Of a stretch of DNA of 64,000 nucleotides, positions 1 through 8,671 are shown in pieces (within the stretch, counting starts at the first letter, position 1; every line of letters starts with the position of its first letter). Made by a program: the position numbers and the translations under genes. The stretch is from Shewanella algae (GTDB lineage Bacteria > Pseudomonadota > Gammaproteobacteria > Enterobacterales > Shewanellaceae): NCBI RefSeq assembly GCF_009183365.2, contig NZ_CP068230.1, positions 693,001 through 757,000 of the forward strand. The letters run 5' to 3'. The notes beneath the pieces are model-generated. The model saw nothing but the letters and a program-made list of their open reading frames with translations. It was not told the origin of the DNA and made no database searches.

Positions 1-217
1 GTAAGCTGGTCACCACGGCCAATATGCCGGAAATGGCTATCCCTTGGCCGGCCATTCCTTCGGTTATCTGCAGGGATGAGGCTATAGGAGTCAACAGGCT
101 GACCGGCATAAATTCAGACGCAATTAGGACGAAGACACATAACGACATGGCAAAGACACCACTCCAGCAGGCGGTATCTTCAGTGGTTGGAAGCGGGTCT
201 GTAACTGAATGGCTCAT
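1..217 (-). CDS. MFS transporter, N-terminal part (gene runs off the left edge)
   Basis: The minus strand is open from an ATG at 217 to the window edge. The peptide starts MSHSVTDPLPTTEDTACWSG, followed by a first hydrophobic helix and the stretch EFMPVSLLTPIASSL and GMAGQGIAISG. That pattern (helix 1, FMP.SLLTPIA, then a second helix after a G-rich loop) is typical of DHA-type drug, purine or sugar exporters such as NepI and SotB. Only 72 codons are present, so the substrate cannot be judged. It lies divergent to a LysR regulator, a common arrangement in which the regulator controls the exporter. Confidence 0.75.
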   Translation of the reverse strand, partial: MSHSVTDPLPTTEDTACWSGVFAMSLCVFVLIASEFMPVSLLTPIASSLQITEGMAGQGIAISGILAVVTSL

Positions 218-449
218 AGATTGAGAATTTCCCCTCAGGAGTAGCTGGCGCTGGTAGCCGCTGATGGATGAATCTATGACCAGCAGAATAGGTCTGGACG
301 CCTGTGGTAACAAGCGCTCTAAATTCATTGAAACTATGAATTCAATTCATTAATGATGGATGTTTTTCGGTTATATTGGCCTGGTTTTCGAAGTATTCTT
401 GTGAATATTTGATTGATTTGGTGAGCTGAAGGCCAAGCTGGGGAATAAT
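218..449. promoter_or_regulatory. divergent intergenic region between MFS exporter and LysR gene
   Basis: This non-coding gap separates two divergent starts. The right half is AT-rich (about 320-370) and holds short palindromic AT stretches such as gaattcaattcattaatga. LysR-family regulators usually bind such shared promoters at a T-N11-A box. I could not fix a specific box by eye, so the regulatory role is inferred from arrangement only. Confidence 0.4.
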
Positions 450-1349
450 ATGAAGCGGGAAGAATTGAGTGATTTAACTCTATTTATGGCGGTCGCTGAA
501 GAGCGCAGTTTTACTCGCGCGGCGACCCGACTCGAGCTGTCCCAATCCGCGGTCAGCCATGCAATAAGGCGCCTGGAAGAGGGGGTTGGTATCAAATTAC
601 TCAATCGTACTTCCCGTAAAGTGTCCACCACAGATGCAGGTGAAAAATTGTTGGCGGCCCTCAAGCCAGGGCTGGGGATGATCAATGCGAGAATTGAAGA
701 GTTGCGACTATTGGGCGATGCCCCTAGAGGATTGGTGAGACTGGCTACCAGTAAACCTGCGCTGCGAACCCTGCTGTGGCCCAAGTTGTCACAGATAGTG
801 CGTGACTACCCGGAAGTGCAGATTGAGCTGAATCTGGAAAGTCGCCTCACGGATTTGACTGAAGAACGTTTCGATGCCGGGGTAAGGCTGCGGGAGTTTG
901 TCGGCCCGGACATGATTGCCGTGAAAATTGGCCCCGCTGTGCGATTGGCAGCCGTGGCCACCCCTGAATACTTCAAACGCCATGGCGTGCCAAAGCACCC
1001 CCATGACTTGGACGAGCATGCTTGCCTAGTATTGAGGTTTCATGCTCATGCACCCGTCTATGACTGGGAGTTTGAAAAAGAGGGCGAAGAGATAGTCAAA
1101 CATGTATCCGGCCCCTTTATTTTCAGTGAGAGTGATGTGTGTATTGAAGCGGCCAAGGCCGGGCACGGCATTGCCTTTGTTACCGAAGCCGAAGTGACGG
1201 AAGAGATAGAGAATGGATCCCTTCGGCGGGTGTTGGCCGATTGGTGTCCGCCGTTTGAAGGATACTGCCTGTGTTATTCCGGGCGGCGTAATATCAGTTC
1301 GGCATTCAGGTTGGTTATCGACAGACTCAGGTATGAGGGTAAGGATTGA
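450..1349 (+). CDS. LysR-family transcriptional regulator
   Basis: The 299-residue product has the usual LysR length. Residues 1-60 form the winged helix-turn-helix: LTLFMAVAEERSFTRAATRL, then SQSAVSHAIRRLEEGVGIKL and LLNRTSRKVSTTDAGE. The rest is a periplasmic-binding-protein-like effector domain (RGLVRLATSKPA, DAGVRLREFVGPDMIAVKI, EAAKAGHGIAFVTE). It belongs to the CrgA/DsdC-like branch that often regulates a neighbouring exporter. Divergence from the MFS gene suggests it controls that gene. The effector is unknown. Confidence 0.9.
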   Translation: MKREELSDLTLFMAVAEERSFTRAATRLELSQSAVSHAIRRLEEGVGIKLLNRTSRKVSTTDAGEKLLAALKPGLGMINARIEELRLLGDAPRGLVRLATSKPALRTLLWPKLSQIVRDYPEVQIELNLESRLTDLTEERFDAGVRLREFVGPDMIAVKIGPAVRLAAVATPEYFKRHGVPKHPHDLDEHACLVLRFHAHAPVYDWEFEKEGEEIVKHVSGPFIFSESDVCIEAAKAGHGIAFVTEAEVTEEIENGSLRRVLADWCPPFEGYCLCYSGRRNISSAFRLVIDRLRYEGKD

Positions 1350-1591
1350 ACTGGCCTCTAGGAGAACCGGCCCAAGGCATCTATTCGGGATACAATAAGT
1401 TTGTCGTTTGAATGAACCAATAGCTGACCGAATAAAGCTATCCTTGTTCATCCCCAGGTTGAACCTGCTCAGCGTTAAACGTAACATAGCGTGCGCAAAA
1501 AGATGGCGCCTGAAAAAGATGGAATACCTACAGCGGTATCTTGTTTGCGGCACTGTAAGCCCTATCTCTTAAATCAATCGGTTCCCGTTAT

Positions 1592-2164
1592 ATGCTGCTG
1601 ATGATCGACAACTATGATTCCTTTACCTTCAATCTGGTGCAGTATTTTCAGCAGTTGGGGCAGCAGCCTGTTATCAAGCGCAACGATGAGATTGGGCTCG
1701 ATGAGATCCGCGAGCTGGCGCCGGATTATCTGGTGATCTCTCCCGGGCCCTGTAGCCCGGATCAGGCGGGGATCTCGCTGGCCGCCATCGAATATTTTGC
1801 CGGTAAGTTGCCTATCTTGGGTGTCTGTCTTGGGCACCAGTCGCTGGCTCAGGTATTCGGTGCCAAGGTGGTTCGGGCCAAGCGGGTGATGCATGGCAAG
1901 ACATCGGCAATCAGTCACAATGGTCGCGGGCTGTTTCAAGGTCTGGCCAACCCCTTGACCGTGACCCGCTATCACTCGCTGTTGATTGACAGCATGCCTG
2001 AAGGCTTCAGTCTGGATGCCTGGTATGATGACCCGGTACACGGGCGGGAAATCATGGCCATCAGCCATGCACAAAAACGCCTCTACGGTGTGCAGTTTCA
2101 TCCTGAATCCATTCTGACCCAGCAGGGGCTTGAACTGCTCAATAATTTCCTGCGTCTGGCTTAA
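1592..2164 (+). CDS. pabA: aminodeoxychorismate/anthranilate synthase glutaminase component
   Basis: This 190-residue class I glutamine amidotransferase releases ammonia from glutamine for 4-amino-4-deoxychorismate synthesis with PabB (folate pathway). Related enzymes also serve anthranilate synthase. The sequence shows MIDNYDSFTFNLVQY at the start, the nucleophile motif GVCLGHQ with Cys79, and the C-terminal FHPES with His170 and Glu172, so the triad is complete. No trp genes are nearby. In gammaproteobacteria pabA commonly sits near argD/astC-type genes, as here, which favours pabA over trpG. A gap of about 240 bp separates it from the LysR gene, so it probably has its own promoter. Confidence 0.9.
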   Translation: MLLMIDNYDSFTFNLVQYFQQLGQQPVIKRNDEIGLDEIRELAPDYLVISPGPCSPDQAGISLAAIEYFAGKLPILGVCLGHQSLAQVFGAKVVRAKRVMHGKTSAISHNGRGLFQGLANPLTVTRYHSLLIDSMPEGFSLDAWYDDPVHGREIMAISHAQKRLYGVQFHPESILTQQGLELLNNFLRLA

Positions 2165-2342
2165 GGAGCAGTGAGTCAGTCCCGGATTCGTACCAAGGCT
2201 CCATCCTTAACAAGCCTTTACAAGTTTTCAGCTTTTGCAGAACAACATCCTCTGGCAAATATGGTATAACAGGCCGCAATCGCTTGTTTTCTGTCATATG
2301 TCGCTTCCCGGCGGCCAAGATAACTATAAAAAAGGAAGGATG

Positions 2343-4823
2343 ATGAAAAGCCTGATGCGTCATGCCGGTCTGAGTGTTTTGACTCTGGCCGTTCTCAGCG
2401 GCTGTGCCGCCACCGAGCCGCAACTCACCCCCCAAGAGATCACCAACCCCAGCCAAACAGTACCCTTGGCAGCGCCTCCTGTGGCCGACAAGCCGTTAAC
2501 TCTGAATCAAATTATGGCGGATCCCGATTGGATGGGACTCGCCCCCAAAGGTGCCTACTGGAGCGATGACAGCCACGCTGTGCTGTTCGCCCGCCAGCAG
2601 AGTGCATCTGTGCTGCGTAGTTACTATCGTCAGGGAGTGACAGACAAACAGGCGCAGGAGCTGGCGTTGTCTGATCTGCATACCGTCTCACAACGAGACG
2701 GTGTTTTGAGCCCGGATAAGCGCCGCAAGGCTTATATCTATCAAGGCAACCTGTTTGTGAAGGCGCTCGATAGCGGTGAGATCACTCAGTTGACCCGGCA
2801 AAATACCAAGGTTGAAGGGCTGCGTTTTTTAGCGAATGGCGATCTTGCCTATTGGCAGGCGGGGCAGATATTCAGATTGCATGCAGACTCAGGCCTTGTG
2901 GAGCAGCTCGCGGATATCAAGATGACCAAAGAGCTGGCACAGACCAAAGAGCCGGAAACTTATCTCGCCAAGGAGCAACACAAGCTGATCCGCTATGTGG
3001 CCAAACAGCAGGAAAACGCCAAGGCTCGGGAGACGTATCAGCAGCAGTTACGGAATGAAGACCCGACCCTGTCGGCCAAGCCTTGGTATCTGGGTGAGAG
3101 TGAGCAGCTGGTGGAACTGAGCCTGTCGCCGGATGGACGCTATGTGCTGCTGGCGTTGCAGGACAAGAGTTACAACTGGCGTGGCGAGCATGACATCATG
3201 CCCAACTATCTTGGTAAAGATGGCTATGTCGATCCTGTGCCCGTGCGAGCCAGAGTGGCTGAAGACAAGGCGCCAGGGCAGCGCTTGGTACTGCTGGACT
3301 TGCAGCAGCAGAGTAAGAAAGAGATAACCATCGAAGGTTTGCTCGGCTACAACCAGGATGTGTTGGCCGGCGTCAAGGCAGAAAACGCCAAGGCGAAGGG
3401 GGAACGCTACGAAAGTGAAAAAGCCCCGCGCAAGATCCAACTGATGCAGGATTGGGGCTGGAGTCAGAGCGCCATTCAATGGCAAGACTCAGGCAAGCGC
3501 TTGGCCGTAATGCTGGAAGCTGTGGACAACAAAGACCGGTGGCTGGCCAGTGTCGATCTGGCCAAGGGCAAGCTGGTCACTGAGCACAGGCTGCATGACG
3601 ATGCTTGGGTCAACTATGACTACAATCAGTATGGTTGGTTACCCGGCAGCGACACCCTTTACTACCTGTCGGAAGAGAGTGGTTATTCGCAGTTGTATCT
3701 CAAGCCGCTCGGTGGCAAGGCGCGGGCTTTGACCTCGGGCAAGTTCGTGGTCAGTGACATCACTCTGAGCCCGGATAATCGTTATATCTACTACAAGGCC
3801 AACAAAGAACACCCCGGCAAGTACAATGTTTATCGGGTTGAGATAAGTAGCGGCAAGGATGAACAACTGACCCAGTGGAATGGAGTGCTCGACTACAGCC
3901 TGAGCCCGGATGGCCGTTCGCTGCTGTTGACCGCCTCCAGCCTGACCCAGCCGGATGAGCTCTATATTCAAGCCATAGGCGGTGAGCTGACCCAACTGAC
4001 CCATTACACCAGCGACAGCTTCAAGAGCTATCCTTGGCAGGCGCCTGAGGTGGTTGCCGTGCCTTCCAGCCATGGCGCAGGTGAAGTCTATGCCAGGGTG
4101 TATCTGCCGGCAGGTTTCGACAAGGATCGCGCCGAATCATATCCGGCGGTGATCTTCAATCATGGTGCCGGTTATCTGCAGAATGCCCATTATGGTTTTT
4201 CCGGTTATTTCCGTGAGTTCATGTTCCATAACCTGCTGGCACAGCAGGGATATGTGGTGATGGACATGGATTATCGCGGCTCCAAAGGCTATGGCCGCGA
4301 CTGGCGCACCGCCATCTACCGTAATATGGGGCATCCGGAAGTGGAAGACTTGGCCGATGGCGTCAAGTGGATGAGTCAGCATGCCAATGTTGATGCCAAG
4401 CGGGTAGGCACCTATGGTGGTTCTTACGGTGGCTTTTTGACCTTTATGGCACTGTTTACCCAACCCGAGTTGTTCCAGGCCGGTGCCGCGTTGCGGCCTG
4501 TGACCGACTGGGCTCACTATAATGCGCCTTATACCTCGAACATACTCAACACCCCGGATGTGGACCACATCGCCTATGAACGCAGCTCGCCCATCTATCA
4601 TGCCGAGGGCTTGCAAAAGCCGCTGCTTATCATGAGCGGGGTAATGGACGACAACGTGTTCTTCCAGGACAGTGTCCGCCTGGTGCAGCGACTGATAGAG
4701 CTGGAAAAGCCGATGTTTGAGACGGCTATCTACCCGGTTGAACCCCATGGCTTCAGACAGCCATCGAGCTGGCTGGACGAGTATCGCCGCATCTATAAGT
4801 TGTTTGAACAAGAGCTGAAATAG
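2343..4823 (+). CDS. S9-family (dipeptidyl peptidase IV-like) prolyl oligopeptidase lipoprotein
   Basis: The product is a serine peptidase with an N-terminal WD40-like beta-propeller (repeated LSPDGRYVLL, LSPDNRYIYY and LSPDGRSLLL motifs) and a C-terminal alpha/beta hydrolase domain. The nucleophile motif is GGSYGGF. The Asp is in SGVMDDNVFF and the His in EPHGF near the C terminus, so the triad looks complete. The N terminus is a lipoprotein signal ending LSGC, giving a predicted periplasmic or outer-membrane-anchored enzyme. ATG codons occur at 2340 and 2343; AAGGA at 2332-2336 is best spaced (6 nt) for 2343. An in-frame extension to 2235 lacks a ribosome site and would bury the signal peptide. 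Expected activity is cleavage of dipeptides or oligopeptides, often after Pro. Confidence 0.88.
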   Translation: MKSLMRHAGLSVLTLAVLSGCAATEPQLTPQEITNPSQTVPLAAPPVADKPLTLNQIMADPDWMGLAPKGAYWSDDSHAVLFARQQSASVLRSYYRQGVTDKQAQELALSDLHTVSQRDGVLSPDKRRKAYIYQGNLFVKALDSGEITQLTRQNTKVEGLRFLANGDLAYWQAGQIFRLHADSGLVEQLADIKMTKELAQTKEPETYLAKEQHKLIRYVAKQQENAKARETYQQQLRNEDPTLSAKPWYLGESEQLVELSLSPDGRYVLLALQDKSYNWRGEHDIMPNYLGKDGYVDPVPVRARVAEDKAPGQRLVLLDLQQQSKKEITIEGLLGYNQDVLAGVKAENAKAKGERYESEKAPRKIQLMQDWGWSQSAIQWQDSGKRLAVMLEAVDNKDRWLASVDLAKGKLVTEHRLHDDAWVNYDYNQYGWLPGSDTLYYLSEESGYSQLYLKPLGGKARALTSGKFVVSDITLSPDNRYIYYKANKEHPGKYNVYRVEISSGKDEQLTQWNGVLDYSLSPDGRSLLLTASSLTQPDELYIQAIGGELTQLTHYTSDSFKSYPWQAPEVVAVPSSHGAGEVYARVYLPAGFDKDRAESYPAVIFNHGAGYLQNAHYGFSGYFREFMFHNLLAQQGYVVMDMDYRGSKGYGRDWRTAIYRNMGHPEVEDLADGVKWMSQHANVDAKRVGTYGGSYGGFLTFMALFTQPELFQAGAALRPVTDWAHYNAPYTSNILNTPDVDHIAYERSSPIYHAEGLQKPLLIMSGVMDDNVFFQDSVRLVQRLIELEKPMFETAIYPVEPHGFRQPSSWLDEYRRIYKLFEQELK

Positions 4824-4831
4824 TCACTTTG

Positions 4832-4860
4832 CAGGCCTCATTCGAGGCCTGTTTCTTTTT
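4832..4860 (+). terminator. rho-independent terminator after the S9 peptidase gene
   Basis: A perfect 8-bp stem (CAGGCCTC/GAGGCCTG) with loop ATTC is followed directly by a T-rich tract. It starts 8 bp after the stop codon. Confidence 0.85.
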
Positions 4861-4961
4861 GGTATCAAGATTTTGCCGGTGTGACCGCTATATATATAAC
4901 CCTAAAGGGACTAACATAAAAACACAGGGCCCGGGTGCGGGCGTGGCAGGAAGGCAACATT

Positions 4962-6104
4962 TTGGGCTTGTCGGTAGCGGGTGGGGTCAAACCCGGCAGT
5001 GTAATAGAGATAGAGCAGCGTCTGTATCAGCAGTTGATACTGGGCAAGCAACGCATTGACAGCGGTGACGATGAGCTTGAACCTGAGCTGGAGGCGGTGG
5101 CCTTCAAGCTTGAGGTTGAACGCGAGGCGACTCTGGAGCGGCTCGCCAGGCAGCAACAGGCCAAGGCGCTTTATCAAAGAGTGTCGGCTCAGTTGACCGA
5201 TACCCTGGCGGCTGAGCTCGGCAACCGTCTGGCTTCCATCGAAGAGGTGACACGCTTATCAGGCATCACAGATAAACAGATCTTGCTGCTGGAGTTATTG
5301 CAGCACCCAAGGCTTGATCTGGCACGCCTTCGTCCGGTCGTTGCCGAGCAGAGTTGGCTGGTGAGAGACTTGAGTTCTCTGGTGAACAGCCCATCCTTCA
5401 GGGCCCGCAGGCCGCAGAATCTGGATGTGCAACTGACAGATCTCAAGCTGGTGCTCAGCTATATAGGCGTTGAGCACTTGCGGGTATTGATCCCTTACTA
5501 CACCTGTCGTCATTGGCTGCCCACAGGCCACGCCAGCTTGCTTTGGACTGTGCGCAAGCTATGGCGTTTCTCTCAGGTGCAGGGCATTGCCGCCAGAACC
5601 CTGGCCAAGTTGCATGACTTGGATGCACCAATGCTGTATGCGGTTTCCTTGATGCAGCAACTGGGGATCTCAGTGCTGCTCTCCATGAGCGCCAAGCTGT
5701 TTGAGCAGTTGCGCGGCTCATGGCTCAGGGAGGCGAGCAGCGACAGGGATAAGGCGCTCTATGATGCCATAGCCCTGTGTGATTTCCCCGCCGCCTTGGT
5801 CTATTCCCTGGTCAAGCAGCATGCGCTATCACTCAATTGGCAACTGCCAACCCAGCTTGGGTTTGCGGATGCGGCCATGGTAACTCTGCTCAAGGAGCGG
5901 GACACGGCCCTTGGCTTCAGTCAGTTGTCACCCAATGCGGCAGTGCTGGCCAAAGCCGATTGTTTTGCCAAGTGTTTTTTACTGGAAGAGATGCGGCAAC
6001 TGGAATTCAGGGACAGGCGGATCATGATGGCGTATCATGAGCTCACGGAACAGGAACTCATTCGTCTCAAAGGCCAGAATTACCGCAAACCCGAGCTGCT
6101 TTAA
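4962..6104 (+). CDS. HDOD-domain protein
   Basis: The central and C-terminal parts (about residues 90-300) match the HDOD fold, a catalytically degenerate relative of HD phosphohydrolases found in signalling proteins. Recognisable segments are LLELLQHPRLDLARLRPVVA, ELSSLVNSP-like helices, the LVLSYIGVEHLRVLIPYY helix and ARTLAKLHDLDAPMLYAVSL. No HD metal pair is seen. The frame can also start with GTG at 4935, but a strong AGGAAGG at 4948-4954 lies 7 nt before the TTG at 4962 (product starting MGLSVAGGVKPGSVIEIEQ), so I choose that rare start. Function is unknown beyond a likely regulatory role. Confidence 0.72.
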   Translation: MGLSVAGGVKPGSVIEIEQRLYQQLILGKQRIDSGDDELEPELEAVAFKLEVEREATLERLARQQQAKALYQRVSAQLTDTLAAELGNRLASIEEVTRLSGITDKQILLLELLQHPRLDLARLRPVVAEQSWLVRDLSSLVNSPSFRARRPQNLDVQLTDLKLVLSYIGVEHLRVLIPYYTCRHWLPTGHASLLWTVRKLWRFSQVQGIAARTLAKLHDLDAPMLYAVSLMQQLGISVLLSMSAKLFEQLRGSWLREASSDRDKALYDAIALCDFPAALVYSLVKQHALSLNWQLPTQLGFADAAMVTLLKERDTALGFSQLSPNAAVLAKADCFAKCFLLEEMRQLEFRDRRIMMAYHELTEQELIRLKGQNYRKPELL

Positions 6105-6141
6105 GCCGTTGCGGAGCCTGTAGGCCTTCCATGGAGGAGCT

Positions 6142-7047
6142 ATGCCCAGTTGGCAAGCCTCGGTATTGAACCGGTTGTTAACTTACGTGGCGCGGCCATC
6201 GGTCAGTCGCGGCAGTGCCAAAGTGCCTCTGTGCGGCATTCGCCGGCGCTTACTGGAGATGGATCGCCGCTGGTTGGGCTGGCCGCAGGAACTCAAGGTC
6301 GAGCACTGGCCGCTGAGCCACTCGCCACTCATCCATTACCAGCTGCCGCAGCCAAGAGAAGTCAGCCTCTTCTATATTCGCGGCGGCGGCTTCTGTTTCA
6401 AGACTCCCCATGCCCATGCCCGTTTCCTGGCCGATATTATGCGGCGCAGTCTGGCGGACTGCTATGTGCCCGATTATCGTCTGGCGCCGGAGCACCCGTT
6501 TCCGGCAGCCTGTGATGATGTGCTGGAAGCTTATCGGATGACACTTGAGCATTGTGACCCAGACAAACTGGTGCTGATGGGCGACTCTGCCGGAGGCAAT
6601 CTGGCCTTGAGCCTGTTGTTGCAGCTGAAACAGCTCGAGTTACCGTTGCCGAGAGCCTGCGTGTTGCTCTCTCCGGCGCTGGATCTCGGCATCACAGGTG
6701 ATACCGAGCGCATTCTGGCGGCCGATGATCCCTTGTTCACCATTGAATCACTGCTCAGACTCAGAGGGGCGTATCTCGCCGGTAGTAACCCCATGTCTGA
6801 GCGGGTTTCGCCGCTTTATGGTTGCTTTAAGGACTTGCCGCCCATCTTGCTGCTGGCCGGTACCCGTGAGCTGCTGCTACAGGATGCCGAGCGCCTGCAA
6901 CAGGCGGTATTGCGCGACGGAGGCCGGATAGAAGCTGGCTTCTACCTCAATATGCCTCATGTCTTTCCACTATTTGAACTCTTGCCCGAGGCCATGGAAG
7001 CCAGGGGCCAAATCGCTGCTTTTATACGCAATAATCTACTGTTATGA
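6142..7047 (+). CDS. alpha/beta hydrolase, hormone-sensitive-lipase family
   Basis: The 301-residue product has the HSL-family layout: an oxyanion-hole region FYIRGGGF, then VPDYRLAPEHPFPAACDDV, the nucleophile elbow GDSAGGN, and a late Asp/His region (LLAGTRELLLQDAERL, MPHVFPLF). The classic HGGG motif reads RGGG here, while the rest of the catalytic frame is intact. GGAGG lies just upstream of the ATG. It follows the HDOD gene by 37 bp and may be cotranscribed. Likely a short-chain ester or acyl hydrolase; substrate unknown. Confidence 0.82.
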   Translation: MPSWQASVLNRLLTYVARPSVSRGSAKVPLCGIRRRLLEMDRRWLGWPQELKVEHWPLSHSPLIHYQLPQPREVSLFYIRGGGFCFKTPHAHARFLADIMRRSLADCYVPDYRLAPEHPFPAACDDVLEAYRMTLEHCDPDKLVLMGDSAGGNLALSLLLQLKQLELPLPRACVLLSPALDLGITGDTERILAADDPLFTIESLLRLRGAYLAGSNPMSERVSPLYGCFKDLPPILLLAGTRELLLQDAERLQQAVLRDGGRIEAGFYLNMPHVFPLFELLPEAMEARGQIAAFIRNNLLL

Positions 7048-7051
7048 TTGT

Positions 7052-7084
7052 CGTTAACTATTCAAAATAGGTGAATAGTTAACG
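7052..7084 (+). repeat. perfect 12-bp inverted repeat after the hydrolase gene
   Basis: Arms CGTTAACTATTC and GAATAGTTAACG pair perfectly around a 9-nt loop, 4 bp after the hydrolase stop codon. No T tract follows immediately. It may be a factor-dependent terminator, an RNA-stabilising hairpin or a protein-binding site. Confidence 0.6.
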
Positions 7085-7206
7085 GATTCGGTGTCAGTTG
7101 AGATTTTTTGTGACTATTTATGCCGTTAAACGGCAGATATTTGCCTGCTTAATTCTCAAACTCAGATCTTTATGCACTTATAGGCCAAGGCATTGCTCCT
7201 GCATAT

Positions 7207-7229
7207 TGATCAAACTGGTATTTTGATCA
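7207..7229. promoter_or_regulatory. operator-like inverted repeat upstream of astC
   Basis: TGATCAAA and TTTGATCA form perfect 8-bp arms with a 7-bp spacer, about 125 bp before the astC start, in the 305-bp AT-rich gap (7048-7352). The spacing suits a dimeric regulator. It is not a clear match to the ArgR or CRP consensus, so the binding protein is unknown. Confidence 0.4.
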
Positions 7230-7352
7230 CAATTTCGCTAATAATGACACCTAAGCAACACAAGTAAGTGCAGTTTTACTCACAAAAAATAAAGATTAAC
7301 TGCTTAAAACGGTGGCCGACAGAGCCGCCGACAACACAAAGGATGAGAAGGA

Positions 7353-8570
7353 ATGAGTGTAAACATGAATTTGACACGTGCCCAGTTTGATGAAGTCATG
7401 GTGCCTAATTATGCACCGTCACCCGTTATCCCGGTTCGTGGCGATGGCAGTCGTGTTTGGGATCAGGAAGGCAAAGAGTATGTCGACTTTGCCGGTGGTA
7501 TTGCAGTTAACTGTTTGGGCCACTGTCATCCAGCCGCCGTTGAGGCGCTTAAGGCGCAGGGCGAAAAACTCTGGCACTTGTCCAATGTGATGACCAATGA
7601 GCCGGCACTGGCATTGGCGACCAAACTGGTTAACGCCACTTTTGCCGACAAGGTCTATTTCGCCAACTCAGGTGCCGAAGCCAATGAAGCGGCCCTGAAA
7701 CTGGCCCGCCGCTATGCTCTGGATAATTTCGGCGCCGAAAAAGATCAGATTATCGCCTTCGACAAGGCCTTCCACGGCAGAACCTTCTTTACCGTCAGTG
7801 TCGGTGGCCAGGCCGCCTACTCAGATGGTTTTGGCCCCAAGCCGCAGGGGATCACACACCTGCCATTCAACGATGTTGCCGCATTGGAAGCCGCGGTGTC
7901 GGACAAGACCTGTGCCATCATGCTGGAGCCGCTGCAGGGTGAGGGCGGTATCATAAACGCCACTCCAGAGTTTCTGGCCAAGGTGCGTGAACTGGCCGAC
8001 AAGCACAATGCGTTGGTGGTGTTCGATGAAGTGCAAACCGGCGTTGGTCGTACCGGCGAGCTGTATGCCTACATGGGGACAGATATAGTGCCGGACATTC
8101 TCACCACTGCCAAGGCTCTGGGCGGCGGTTTCCCCATCGCGGCCATGCTGACCACTGACAAGATTGCCGCTCATCTTAAAGTGGGCACTCATGGTTCCAC
8201 CTATGGTGGTAACCCTCTGGCCTGCGCCGTCAGCAACGCGGTATTTGATGTAGTCAATACCCCCGAAGTGCTGCAGGGCGTTAAGCGTCGTGAGCAACTG
8301 CTGCGTGATGGCCTGGAAAAAATCAATGCCAAGTACCAGGTGTTTTCCGAGGTACGCGGCAAGGGACTGTTGCTCGGCGCCGTGTTGAATGAACAGTATC
8401 AGGGACGCAGCCGTGAGTTTCTGTTGGCCTCGGTCGACAATGGCCTGATGACACTGATGGCCGGTGCCAATGTGGTTCGTTTTACTCCTTCTTTGATCAT
8501 CCCTGAAAGTGATATTGCCGAGGGTCTGGCACGCTTTGAAAAAGCGGTCGCCAAGGTGGTTGCCGCCTGA
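7353..8570 (+). CDS. astC: acetylornithine/succinylornithine aminotransferase
   Basis: A class III PLP aminotransferase of 405 residues. It uses N2-succinylornithine in the AST arginine-catabolic route and often also serves as ArgD in biosynthesis. Visible features are YVDFAGGIAVNCLGHCHP, FANSGAEANEAALKLAR (phosphate binding), FHGRTFFTVSVGG, FDEVQTGVGRTG, and the PLP lysine Lys254 in TTAKALGGGFPIAAM. GSTYGGNPLA follows. The start ATG sits after GGATGAGAAGG. Adjacent astA and astD give the pathway assignment; the order C-A-D matches the enterobacterial ast operon core. No astB or astE is found in the window. Confidence 0.93.
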   Translation: MSVNMNLTRAQFDEVMVPNYAPSPVIPVRGDGSRVWDQEGKEYVDFAGGIAVNCLGHCHPAAVEALKAQGEKLWHLSNVMTNEPALALATKLVNATFADKVYFANSGAEANEAALKLARRYALDNFGAEKDQIIAFDKAFHGRTFFTVSVGGQAAYSDGFGPKPQGITHLPFNDVAALEAAVSDKTCAIMLEPLQGEGGIINATPEFLAKVRELADKHNALVVFDEVQTGVGRTGELYAYMGTDIVPDILTTAKALGGGFPIAAMLTTDKIAAHLKVGTHGSTYGGNPLACAVSNAVFDVVNTPEVLQGVKRREQLLRDGLEKINAKYQVFSEVRGKGLLLGAVLNEQYQGRSREFLLASVDNGLMTLMAGANVVRFTPSLIIPESDIAEGLARFEKAVAKVVAA

Positions 8571-8606
8571 TCCCCGTGGGCCCAGGCCCACTTAGCGCAA
8601 TAGACT

Positions 8607-8652
8607 CACAGCTGCTGTTCTGACGGGCCGGCCCGACGGAGCAGCAACTGTG
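8607..8652 (+). promoter_or_regulatory. intercistronic hairpin between astC and astA
   Basis: Outer arms CACAG-C-TGCTG and CAGCA-A-CTGTG (10 of 11 paired) enclose the palindrome CGGGCCGGCCCG at 8624-8635. It ends 7 bp before the astA ribosome site (GGAG at 8660-8663). A second short hairpin, GTGGGCC/GGCCCAC, lies at 8576-8591. These could set relative expression or mRNA stability within the ast operon. Confidence 0.5.
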
Positions 8653-8671
8653 GATGAGTGGAGATTTAACC

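Noticed and set aside
24..224. 66-residue plus-strand reading frame at the left edge
   Set aside because: It is the complement of the MFS exporter start; the minus frame carries a recognisable transporter N terminus.
7207..7229. ArgR operator for the ast operon
   Set aside because: The inverted repeat TGATCAAA/TTTGATCA does not resemble the ARG-box consensus closely enough.
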